From Eudromia elegans (lineage: Eukaryota > Chordata > Aves > Tinamiformes > Tinamidae): a DNA stretch of 64,000 bases. Location: the NCBI GenBank assembly GCA_003342815.1, contig PTEX01000496.1:66429-130428 (forward strand), in the 5' to 3' direction. The position numbers were made by a program, and so were the translations under genes. This document shows positions 12,476-24,850 of the stretch, one piece after another. The notes beneath the pieces are model-generated. The model did not search any database. It was not told the origin of the DNA and worked only from the letters and a program-made list of their open reading frames with translations. Position 1 is the first letter of the stretch. Each line of letters starts with the position of its first letter.

Positions 12476-14006
12476 GCATATACTAAGGTCTGGGAGCGTT
12501 TTTTTTTCTTTTTTCTCCACTAATTCACATTGCGACTTAAAATGGTGTAATAAACTAAACTATGGTAATAACTTAATGGGGAGTTAAACTAAGCATAAAG
12601 AAATAGTTATATTTGTATGCTCTATTAGCCAAAGTGAAAAAATATTTTGTGTTCATTCACCAAAGAAAAAATATTTGAAGTTTTTAAAAATCATGTTCTC
12701 TACATTTCAATTATTTTTATTTAAATAGCCATTAAAAAAACATATAATTCCTTGAGTGTAGTGCAGGAAGAGTTTTTTTTTTTTCTGAAATTTTAGACTG
12801 AAATTACTTCATAACATATTTTTGTGCTTTAATTTGTTTAGCTATGTATGCAAGCATTTATTGGTTAATATTTCCAGCTCTTCATTGCCTGCCTGATAGT
12901 ATTATGACCCCTTCCTTAATCTATTATTTTGTTACTTGCTTTTATATAATTGATTCACACACTATGATGCCTTTGAGGCTCTCTCTAGTAATTTGCAGTA
13001 GTGCTCTATGTGCATTTATGTGTCATCTGCTGTATTTTGTTAGAGAACTTGACCACGTCAGCTTTTGTGCACTAGCACTCAAATATAATTAAAATAAATC
13101 TGTTTATGTAAGAAACTTTTAATTATGTAAAGTTGGTGATGGAATTGTGCCATTCTGTGATACTGCAAATGCCATCTTTGGGTGTCACTGAAGACTGCAA
13201 GCATTTTCTGATAAAATAAGCGCAGGTATTATAAACAACAATGTGCAAGGTTTAAATACTGCACAGCATATAAGACAGCATAAATAACTGTTTTCTTCTT
13301 AGTCGATGTGTTAACTTGATTTGTTTCGGTGTTTGACATATAATTGTGTTCTGGTCTTCTCAAAGATGTACTGTTGATTTCTAATTGATTCAGTACTCTA
13401 ATTTTTATGTAGCCTCAATTTCCCCTAGCTTTTGGAACACTGACTGCAAGATGGGTTCGCATAGGTGCTGGGCAGTGTCTGTGTTTCATCAGGTTTCATC
13501 CAATAATCTGCTTCATAAAATAATGTATAAGGAAGATTTCTGGTGCTGGAAGTGAGCTCTGCTCAAATACTCATGCAAGATTAGGCAGAATCACACTGAT
13601 ACCTGTGCTTTACAAGTCCTTCTGAAAGCTGACCGAGAAAATTTAGTGCAAATCTCCAGCATTTCCTTGGTCTTGATGATGATTGCTTTTAAAACTAATA
13701 GTCATGTAAAAGGATGATTTTTAAAGGAGAAATGTTCAGTCTTTCCAAGCTTCCAAGTGTCCTTTAGAGAAGGACCAGGCCTTTTTTAATTCATTTGTGT
13801 ATTTTCACTTTCAATGTGGTTTTTTGTTTTGTTTCTTTTTCACAGAGGAGGGTGAATGATAAGTTTTAAAGTTCAATTATTATACTCCTTTTTTTTTCTT
13901 AATTTATGTTATTAATTTATATTACTTTTAGGTTGCTCTTACAGCTCATTTATAAACAGCCAGGAAGAATATTGTTCCTTACTGAGAAAAAGCTATGGGG
14001 CAAAGG

Positions 14007-14031
14007 TTTTTTTTTTTTTTTTTTTTTTTTT
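14007..14031. repeat. Poly(T) tract, about T25
   Basis: An uninterrupted T run between GGCAAAGG and CCTTCTGG. It has no flanking duplication or coding-like sequence suggesting a retrocopy tail. It is probably a simple slippage-prone homopolymer. Confidence 0.95.
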
Positions 14032-15149
14032 CCTTCTGGAAAAAGAAAAGTGATTATTAATTATATTATTTGCTTGCATGTTACATGAGCTTATTCAGGG
14101 ATAATAGTCCACTCCTTAAATATTGTAATTGAATTATGGCTTGATGAGGGAAAAATACCAATCTTACACTTTTTGTTGTCTAAAACAGCGTATTAAAACA
14201 TAAGCCCCTTTTGCTTATTATTTTTTGAATAAAAAATGGTTGTTTTTAAAAATAGAAAATAGAGTTGGATTATATGATGACGCCACTGAGATGTAATATC
14301 AAAAACTTTTATTAAAATACTTGAAAACATTAAGCACTGGGAGGACTTGCTGCTAATTTTAGTAGTCCAAACTTATTTTCTACATGACTGAATCCAGAGA
14401 TTAAGTTTCAGTCTATTACTTTAAAATAAGATTGGGTCTGAAGAACATGCAGCGTTTTAGAGACAAGATTTCACCTTTATCAAGCTAAGCACCTCTGCAG
14501 AACACATTGTGCCTTGAAGTAGAATAATTTTAGATGTGTTGAGTTTCCCGATGGGTTCTTGTACTTGACTTTTTTTTATTACATCCCCACAGGGGGAGAG
14601 GGAGAAGGATGCACATCATCTCTTGTATCCATTTCGATCCTCCATTAAAAGGCATTTTGAAACTGCAGGAAATAATTGTGCTTTCTACCATTTCCTTTAT
14701 AATTTTGATTGCACAGTGAGTTATTTTGCTCCAAATGCACATATTGACAGTTTGACCTGAGTGTTCTCCCAGACTGTCATGATTTCTGCATGCTTTTATT
14801 CATATAAGAACTTAGACTGACTCATTTTGTGAACAAAAGGATCTGCTATTACTAGGCATCCATGCTCATTGTTGGTTATTCAGTCTATGTTTAGAGACTC
14901 TGTAGTTTGCATACAAGCAAAAAAGACGTTTATGTTTTTCAGCATTTTTTGTTAATAATTAAGCCTTAGGTAAAGGACTGCTATGATGTTAAATCAATTG
15001 ATACACTGAAAAAAATGGATTTTTCACAATTTTTCCTGTACTTGTATTCTGTCCCGAGACTCATACCGTAAGAATATCTTGACTCCTAGTTCCTTGTATT
15101 TCTTCTGTGCTTTTTCAGTATTTCCATTCCCTGTTATTCCCCTGTTATA

Positions 15150-15174
15150 TCAGGAGGTTAACTTAACCTCCTGA
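15150..15174. other. 25-bp near-perfect palindrome (12-bp arms)
   Basis: TCAGGAGGTTAA is followed by a single C and then its exact reverse complement TTAACCTCCTGA. A perfect 12-bp arm with a 1-nt centre is uncommon by chance in 64 kb. The two 8-bp direct repeats CCTGTTAT just to the left (15130 area) add local structure. It could be a cruciform, a dimeric transcription factor site or a fragment of an inverted-repeat transposon end. None is proven. Confidence 0.85.
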
Positions 15175-18100
15175 GCTACCGCTAGGCTTGGGCTGAACTG
15201 ACAGGTCTAATATCTTGTCTTTTCCCAGTTCTCAGCTGCTGTGTTCAGAGTGCAAAATATGATTTAGTATTGAAAAGTGATGAAGAATAAAAAGGGCAGA
15301 TACAGTTTTTCTTTTTCAGGCCTTCATATTTCACCATAGTAAATACTAGAACAGTAACTTCTGTGCTGAGGATGTTTTATTTCACAAGGCAGGAGCTTAA
15401 ATTCACCTTGGCCCTCATTGGCAATGTGAGGCAGGTCACTTTTGATAATGAAGCATCTAATCTTCGACTAATTCTTAGATCTCTTAAAAATTAGAACTTT
15501 ATAGTTATGTAGCTGAACGAGTCCTCTACTTTAAGTCCATGAAAAATTAGCATACTGGAGTTTTAAGCTGGTCTGGGAAATATTTTGAAAATATTTTTCC
15601 AAAATGAGATCTTTAATTTGTAATTTGTGATGGTCTCTTAAAACTGAAAGATGTCCCATTTCATGGTGGTTTTATTTATTTTTGTATGGATGAATAATGT
15701 GAATAATTATTTGTTTAGTAATGTTTGGATTTGTTTGACTTATACTGGACCAAGCATTTGCAAGATACTCTAACTTCGGTGAGTGAAGGTGTTAGGTTTA
15801 ATTTGCCATAACTTTCAATAGAAACTACCTGCTCCTTGACTTTTTGTTAGTGTCATGTTAACAGAAGTCAGGAAAGAAGTATGTTTTTAGGCTATTTCTC
15901 TAGCAGTACAACAACAAGAGGTTGTTACAAGAGCCAACTCTCATAGAAACAAGTGGACTTCACCCTGTTACAACCTATGGAGGGGTGTCATAGTACCCAT
16001 GGGCTTTTGCAGCAGTAGCAGATAACCCTTGGAGAGTTTCGCTCCCGCAAGGTGTGCTACATGGAGTTCAGAGCTATCTATCTCACATGGTAGCAACAGA
16101 TGCACCCAGTCTGGAAAGATGACCAAGACCTAGTAGGGACAGTTCCTGTGCTTCAGAAAGGAGCGAGGGGGAGCTGGCTGTGAGATAACCTTATATAGAC
16201 CTGTTGCTCTGACCTCAATGGTAGCAGAAAGCAAACCTCCAAAATTATTTTGATGTAAAGAGAAATTAAAGATAAGGAGACAAGTGGAAAATAATATGCA
16301 AAAATATATTTGCAAAAGGCAGCTCATGTAAAAGTAGAGTAATATCTTGAGTTATCTTAGCACATTTGCAGGCAAGAAAAATGTAGAACTAATACGCATG
16401 AGCACATGAAGCTCCTGGGGAGATTTCCTGTGGAAAGTGAGGTAGCGAAGGTGGGCAGTCATTAGTGAAAGCAGTGGGAGGTAGCTGAGCTGCAGGAGGA
16501 AACTGAGAAACAGATGACACTGATACCTTTTTCTTCAGGCCCTGGCCACTGCCTGTTGCATGCAGCTTGTTAGAGACGAGCAGCAGGGCTGAGCGTTTTA
16601 CAGGGAGCTCTTGGTCCTTTGGAGATGAATTGTGGGTGATGCAAAATAAAGATTCTTGTGGCCTGTACTGGGAACCCCAGAGGATGGATAGAGGCTATGA
16701 GTGGCCATTTGTGAGGATTACTTGAGATGTCGATCTTGTTAGTATTTGTTTTAGAAACTTTTATTATTTGCCCATCACAAATAAATAAATAAATTTAGTA
16801 ACAGTCTGTTGGTATGCAAAGCTAGCAAGACATCTTCAGTACAAAGTGAGATTACACGATTATTTGTGGAGAACTGGGTTACCTGGAGAGCTTGGGAAGG
16901 TGAAGCAGGATGGCACTGTGCACTCGGGTAATGTGCATCGCTAGTGTGCTGTGGTTTAGAAAATGCAGTTGCGATGCAGAGGTCTTAGGTGTTGTTAGTT
17001 CATTCTTTATTCAAATATATTTGCAAGTCTGACCTGCTGTCAATGTGTGAGAGTTCATAAATGCAGTCTTACAAGACAAGGACATTTGGAGATTTCTCTG
17101 GTTCTATGGATAAGGAAGATGGAGGGAAAGCACACTTAATGCTGGCGAAGATCCTCTAGAGCTGAAGCTGTAGAAGTGGAGCTTCCCTAGGTGAAAATCC
17201 ACCAAAATCCAATCCAAAATCCACAAAATCCACCAAAAGCCTGTTCAGAAATAGTTCTGATTGTGCTACTGAGCAACTTTCTTTCCTTGTCAGACCACAA
17301 TCTTTTTTCTCTTTTTCTCTAGTTTATATTCAGATGAAAGAACAAATAAAACCCCAAACATAGAAGCAGAATGAAAGAGTACATGAATTCCTGCAGGACA
17401 GGGTTTTTGTCTCTGTAAGCAAACAGGAAGCAAAGCTTTTGGCTCTTTCTTTGGTAACTATTTTTGAAGATGTCAATTTAGCAGTGCAGCAATTAAGCAG
17501 AACACAGTCAACAGCCTGCTCTTCCTAGCAAAGGAATCTTACTTTGAAATTTTTGTGATGATTTTTGAATATAAGACTGTAAAAATTCACCATATAAATG
17601 GAAAATTAAAACAAGAATTAGCTAAATCTACATTTTAGTACCTGCTGATATAAATAGCACCTTTCAGCTTTTGGAGTTATATAAATAATAGCTCAACTTC
17701 ATAATGCTGCAGTGAGGTAAATATTATTAATTTGATAAGCAGTAAATAATTTCTTATTTTCCTTTGCCATTTTCAGTGCTGTGGAAAATAGCAAAGGAAA
17801 ATGTGCATGATCTCTTTTTCACATTTTGCAAATTTTTTCATGATTATTTTGCATGTCAGAAAATTATTCCCCTCATATGCAACTCTCATTTCCCAGAAAA
17901 ATTATTATAAACCCCTAAATCAAATTTATTATTAATTATGCATGATATATTTTATTTAATCTTGCTTCTGCTTGGCTGGGGTGCCTGCATTTCTTTTGAT
18001 ACACTTGGTAAAGCATATGGATTTCTTAAGGTCTCTGTCTTACGGGAATAACTACTGAAAGGTAGTGAATTGCAGAGTTTGCAAGAAAAACATTTTGAGA

Positions 18101-19301
18101 TCTCTGAAGTAAATAATGTCAGGATTACATTCTTCCCTTTCATGATGTTTCTTTCCCTCCCTCTCCCATATTTCCTGAATGTTGATGATATTCTTATCCT
18201 TGTTTTTAAGTTCAGGTTTTAATGGTGATTTGGTGAGTCTTCCATGCCTCCCTTTCATTCACCTTGGAGTTTGTATTTATCCAATAGAGTAGGATCATGG
18301 AAGCCTACTAAAGAAAAGCATAAAACATTATGTAGGATTTATTACAACATTACTCTATGTAGTACCCATACAGGTGTCTCTCAACTCTGCAGGAGAGTGT
18401 TCCATAGACCTGGTTAAAGGAAATTTCCCTAGTCCTGGACACTGCTATAAATTCAGGCTAATTTATAGGCCTTTTCCTGCTAAAATGTCCATTTCTCAAG
18501 TGTCTGGCTGCTATTAAAATCACCTGAACTTCTCAGGGGAGCTGAATATAAACACCACCCACTGAACAGTTTCTTGGCCCTTCTTTCTCTTTTTCTACAG
18601 AAGTGATTTTATGAGTTGAATTCTTGAGTTGAATTATTATCTAAGCAGACATTTCTTTCCTCCCTATATTTAGACCTTCATTTTGGGCTAAGTCATCTTG
18701 TCATTATGGCTAAAATGTGAGTCCTTGTTTTTGTGACTCTGCTAGTCACTTCAGCCTATAATCTGATTGACTGACCTTCTTGATGATATACTGTCAGACA
18801 GTGTGGACAACATCCCTGATACCTACCATTTCCCACTTTCACCCAGACTTCCTAACAACCTCCTCATGCCATCCTACATTGTTTGAAAAGTGCCCTTGCT
18901 AGCAGGTGCGGTGTAAGTGCTCACAGGCTTGAGGCAGTCAGCGTTAACTTTTCCGAGTTTGTGAAGGACATCTAATGTACTTTTGCTGTGTATCACTCTG
19001 ACCTGGATGACAGTGTATATTTTATCTCTGCTGTATTAAGAAACTGCTGAATTTATCTTCTCAGTGGGAACCTGAAAAACAATATTCTTTGGTTTATTGA
19101 TGTGGTGCTTCTATGAAAAGTAGTTAAATTGGTTAAACAGTTTTAAGCGCCAGATAAGAAAAACCTGAACCTTGAGAAGAAAATATGTAGCCGAGAATAT
19201 TGGAACCAATATTAGAATGCTGAGAGATACAACAATTCAGGATTAGAAAGGCAGTGTTTAAGATGGAAAATAACTAGGAATAAGCACAAAGCTTCTCTCT
19301 C

Positions 19302-19322
19302 TTTTTTTTTTTTTTTTTTTTT
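19302..19322. repeat. Poly(T) tract, T21, after a short CT run
   Basis: A CTCTCTC stretch leads into 21 T and then AAATTTTTAA. It is simple-sequence DNA with no sign of a retrocopy body next to it. Confidence 0.93.
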
Positions 19323-22300
19323 AAATTTTTAACAAGAAAGATAGGCATCTCAGACTCTATTAACAGACTGTTAATACAGCAGCATTTTAACTGTCTTTGG
19401 GGGTAGGGACAGAACAGTTTGTTTCCTTAAGAAGACTTGTTACAGATGGCTCATGAGACTTAGAGGTTTTTAACAATGGATTTTGCTATTAAAATGCAAA
19501 TGTGGTATCCTCTTTCCCCATGCGAGCGACTGTCTGGCAATGCCTACCTGAGCTCATAGTACAGCGCAGCCAGAGCACATCTATGGAGCAGGACAGTTGG
19601 TGCTGAGGGCTGAGCATCACTGCTCTGCTCCAGCAAGTCAAGAGGATTTTCTTTGGACTAGCTCTAGGCTGGACTGAACACTCATTAGTGACTGGAGAGC
19701 ATTAAGTGCATGCTTGGAAACTGCCCTCTAATTTATTTTTGTCCAAATGACTTCGGTTCACTTTCTCTGAGAATTTTCTCTGACAACCAAAGGGTGCCAA
19801 GTGAGGAACTTCCTTTTGCTCTGCTGACACGAACTGAAAACTGTTGGCAAATGCCTAGTACATTTTTGGTCTTAATTATTCTCCCCCAAAGTCACCCAGC
19901 CATTTATTGATATCTTTTTTACCATCCCGCTGCCATTTCTGACATAAATTTCCATCTTTGAGTCATGAGCAATAATCATCATGAAATAAAGAGCAAATAT
20001 ATACACACATATTAAATGTGCTTCTGCTTCATGCACTTAATTAAATATAGGACTGTTCACTGCAGTCTGGTTGGAGCATCTTTAAAGATCCTGATTTTGC
20101 ATCTGTGGGCAGCAGAACAGCACTGCCAAATACCACCAAAACATTAGAGCTATAAGCAAGAACTTTCTGGAGTTAGTGGGAAGAAGGGGCTGCATGCTAT
20201 TGTAAATTCCACTCTGTCATGAGATGGCTTTTTAATGTGTCAAAAAGATTTTGCTCAAAAAAAGGTCCCTGACCATGGACATGTTTGGCCAAAATTTGAC
20301 AAAGACCATGGGAAGATGCTTAGTGAGATTTGCAAATGCTGTTAACAAATTACATGCCCAACTTCCATTTTGAAATGGAAGATAAAGCTCAGGCCTTTAA
20401 AGCAGTCAGTGTCCTGAGCACTTTGTGATATCTGGTAGAATTAGACTTTATGCCTTCTATTGCAAAAGTACTTTTTAAGCACTTTAAGCACTTGTGTTTG
20501 CTGATCTCTTAATACTGAATCAGAATTATCATCATATCTTGATCTTGCTGATGTGCTCTTCAATATTACTATTGAATGCATTCCTATGCAACATTAATTG
20601 CATTTAGTACTATTCCTGTGTGAAAACTTGCAAATGTAATTGGTCTTCTGCTCATAAAATGGCATCATTTTTCAATATATCTTTATTTAAACTAATGTAG
20701 TAGATTTAAGTTAAGTGATAGAATTTGTTGCAGGAGGCATTCATGCAGGCACCCAAATGGGTTTGGAGATGGACTAAAACAGCATCCAGCCCGTAGCTTG
20801 GTCAAGTCCTGTTTTAACCATTATGTTGTGTGCTTATCTCATTCCCCCACCTCTCTCTCTCTAGCTCTTAGGGAAAGATAGATTGAAAATATCGTAATGT
20901 GACTTTTCTTTTTTGTCTGTGATACCTCTTGAAAGCGAAAAGATTGAGGCTGGACCCTGGCAGTGGGGCGGCGGAATGCCGGAGGCACCTCTTGACTTGG
21001 ACTCCCTCATCCTCATGGCTGAACACAAGGGATCCCCTCTGCTCATTTCCTGCACATTCCGCTGGCTGCAGCAGAGGAAAAGATTTTTAAACCTCCTGAT
21101 TTTGATGGAAAATAAACCATTTGGAGACTACCAAATGCTGTGGGCAAATCCAAATGAACTTTTGAACTTTACAGTAATTGTCTGAAGTAAAACACTTCTC
21201 TGGATGCTCATCTGCTTGATAATACAAAGAGACTGACTTTCTGAAGTCAATTAGTTAAACCATTACTTATATTGTTAAACTCCTCTTTTTTTTTCTTGTC
21301 TAGTAATTTGGAGAAGAAATACCTTGCAGTGTGATAACTGAAGAATTGATTTAAAGACTTAAACTACTAAGAATAACAGAAAATATATTGTCTACCTTCC
21401 TTATATTGGTTTAGTGATATATTCTAGAAAGGTCATTAACTTTAGCTGTAAATTTATGTTCTCCATAATGGTGTTCCTGCTGATACAGTTTCTCTGTGCT
21501 GAATTATAGTGCTCCATCTCTGTTTTCCTTTTAACAGCAACACATGTGTAAGGTTACATGGAGGTGATTAGATCAAAAATTTGCATTTCAAAATGGAACA
21601 TTTTATATCCTTCACAGAGGTACTTTTATATGGATTTTTTGATGAGATCATTTTAATTTGTGCATGTATTTAGAACAAAAGAAGGAACTGATCATCTCCA
21701 GAGACTGCAAGACATCCACAAAACAACCCTTCCCACCAATGTTTCAGATAAAAAGAAAAAAGTAAATGCCTTCCAATAAAATACTTATTTTATAATCCTG
21801 TTTTATTCATGACTTTATATTCTACTTGACTCTATTCTTTAATGCCCTATTTGGTGAACTTTTGGGAAAAAAATATGCAAGGAGAGTTCCCATTACTATG
21901 GGAACCATACTATGCAGTTAATATGCCAATAATTGTCGTAGGAAAAAAAGAAGTGAAAATGATTATCTCAGTGCCATTGTACTTCACCCATCTGGTCATG
22001 CTAAACAGTGTACAGACCCCACAAAGTTCTGGTGACAATGTTGTAAATTATGTATTATGAGAGAAAGAGGCAAATCTTGTCTTCCAAGAGGGCATCTACA
22101 CTCATGTCTCCAGCCCTTTGCATGTGTCCTCACATCTCATCTCACTGAAAAAAAGGGATGCGGTTCAGCTTTCTTCATCCTTCCTACTACTTATTCTCAG
22201 CTCGGTGCTTCCTGCTCTGCACCCTCGCTGTGGTGGTCTCTCCTCTGCCTTGGACTGTGCTGAGCAGGTGGTGGGGAGCTGGTGAGCCACTCCGCTGCCT

Positions 22301-24157
22301 CCTCGCCCGGCCACAAGTTCCTCTGTGTCTATCCGTACGCCATAACTGCCACCTGCAGGCTCCTACAGGAAAGAAAATCTCCTTTAGGACAAGCAGTTTA
22401 TCTGACAGGTACTAAATGCGTCTCTTGTCTCCTGCTTCACACTCTGAAGAATCCAGTAGGCAATCAGTTTTTGGTGAAATGGCTTGAATTGGGTGTACCT
22501 AAAACCCTCTGGAAATTGGAGGAATCTAAACACCTTTTTGGCATTGTTTTGTATAGCATATTTGGATATAGCAACTCAGTGAAAATGGATATTTTGTTTT
22601 TGACTTCAACAAGAACAGACTTCAGACAATTCAGATAAATGCTTCTTTTTTTTCAATGTTGTATTATTTCTGGGACAAGATTTTTACAAAAGGGTTTCAT
22701 TTTTCTTAAATAGTTATATAAGAAGTAAGCTGTTGTTTCCAAAACAACAGAGCTCTGAAAACTTCAGGATTGCTGGTAACATGAGATGCTCTCTTAGACT
22801 GCAGTTATAACCTCCGAAATGGTGGAGGAGTGAAGAGACGCAGCAAGCTGAGCTGTAAGTTCCTTAGAGAGGTAGGAGGGCATCGTGTAGTAAGAAATAA
22901 TAACGGCATACATTTTAGCAAAAAACATCGGTACCACTAATATCTCTGTATTGATTCACACTAAGTGCGCCTTGAACTTGTTGTTTCATGTAAAAGCTTC
23001 ATAGATCTCAAGGCAAAAAAGTATGCATGAGAGAAAATCTGCTCATTTGAGGCTTTGTAACTTGAGCGTGCTTATTTTCAAGGAGTGTTTGGCCCTCTGG
23101 TTATGATTCAGCCAAGTGCTTCACTTCAGCAGGAAGGTTAGTAAACTTTTAGCGGCCTCATTGCTCAACTGGAGGAGGAGGCTCTGAGGGGCGTAAGGTA
23201 TTGGAGGATTGAATCCCACAGGCGCTTCCTAGTAATAAAAATAGTTTCTGGACTTAATAGAAGTGTGTGTAACTTAACTTTGGATAATTAATTTTGTTCC
23301 CCCTGTGTATAGTTGTCTGGCTGTTCTCATTTAAAGGACTAATGATGATTTATTTTTTTCCAATTTTATTTTTTACCTGAGAGTTATCACTGAATTCAAT
23401 CTTGGTTGAGAGTAGCCTGAAATGTTCTGCTGGCGTTCTGATCTCAAGCAGGAGTATGTTACATGTGTCCTGAATGAATGACTGGTTGCTTTTGGGAGCA
23501 TTTTTGATTATAACAGAAACAAACCAGAATGAATAGGAGCAGGGACCTACCCTGCCACCGCTGAGTCTTGCTGTGCCACGGTGACCTCTCCTGTGGTGGG
23601 CTCAGCCCTGCTGAGGGAAGGATGCTTTGTCTGGCATTTCCTAGAAGGGAGCTCAGCTTGGACATCTTTCCATTAACAGAAGAAATCTGCCCGTTCTTTT
23701 CCTTTTATTTATGTATTTCTGGTATGTCAGAAGCTTATTACCTTCCCAAGTTTAACTTTTTTTCCACATTCCAGGTTTATATACGGAAGAAAATACTATG
23801 GCATGACTGCCAGATCAGTCTCCTTACTCTTGCTTTGATAACAATAAAGCAGAGTAACTTTGATTACACAGTCATAGAGTGTTGAACAGATGAGATTTAG
23901 CTAAGCTCACTAGGGCAGGTAGGATGAAGGGGATCTTCATCACAGAAGATGAAAAGCCTAAGTTGAATCTTTAGGTCATCTGCTTCTTCCCCTTATTATT
24001 CTCTTGTTACTCAGTTTCTGATATCATCTCAGCCAACCTGAAATCTTTTGAGTAACCATGCTTTTTTATCCATACCATGTGCAAAAGACATTTATTTTCT
24101 CTTCATTGAAATATCGTAGTATTTGTTAAACATATATGAAGTGGAAATGCTGAAACC

Positions 24158-24177
24158 TTTTTTTTTTTTTTTTTTTT
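24158..24177. repeat. Poly(T) tract, T20
   Basis: An uninterrupted T run, one of two long T tracts within 700 bp (the other is at 24832-24850). Simple-sequence DNA. Confidence 0.93.
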
Positions 24178-24831
24178 GAAATCACCAAAGTCAGTAGAAA
24201 TGGAGTGTAACAGGAGTTGGTCCTCTGACTGACTTAAACACAAGCACTGACAATGAAGTAAAAACTCTAATATGTACCCAGTGTGCTCCTATGCTCCAGG
24301 GTGCTCCCAGGCTGTTCAGTTTGGATGTCCCTGGCATGCTCTTTAACAGTTCCGTTTGCAGCAAGAATAGTGTTGCTGTGCAAGAGACGCTCCTAAGCAA
24401 AAAAAGAAAATGTTCTGAGTCAGTGCTCTAGGACCTGTTTTATGGAGTTGTTAATTTAAGTTGTTCAGTGAAGAAAAGGCAGCAGGATAGTGCTAATAAA
24501 AAAGTGTTATTAATAGCAGAAAATAGGGACTTCTGCCTGAGAAAGCAGCAAGTGCCTGTGTCGCTTAGCCAACTTTTTTGCCTCTGGTAGATAATAATGG
24601 ATTATATTGGGTGAATGCAGTTGAGTGATTTTTTGTTTTGTTTTTGTTTTTTTTCCTTTCCCCATTAGTCTTCCCATTATATTAATGCGGCATATTGGAG
24701 ATATTCTTTGGGAAGAATTATCTTGTTATGGTTAAAGCACTTGCACAACCCCCTACATCACTTCACCTTTCTGGACATAGCTAGCAAACACTGGTAATGA
24801 TTATGAAACTTTTTTTTTCATATTTCTTGTC

Positions 24832-24850
24832 TTTTTTTTTTTTTTTTTTT
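24832..24850. repeat. Poly(T) tract, T19
   Basis: An uninterrupted T run preceded by a shorter T9 run at about 24810. Simple-sequence DNA. Confidence 0.93.

Noticed and set aside
15417-15480. GGCAGGTCACTT resembling the MIR core
   Set aside because: Only one short block matches, and the following MIR blocks are absent.
23195-23225. GGATTGAATCCC resembling a tRNA B box, possible tRNA-derived SINE
   Set aside because: There is no A box at the right distance, no cloverleaf and no SINE tail.
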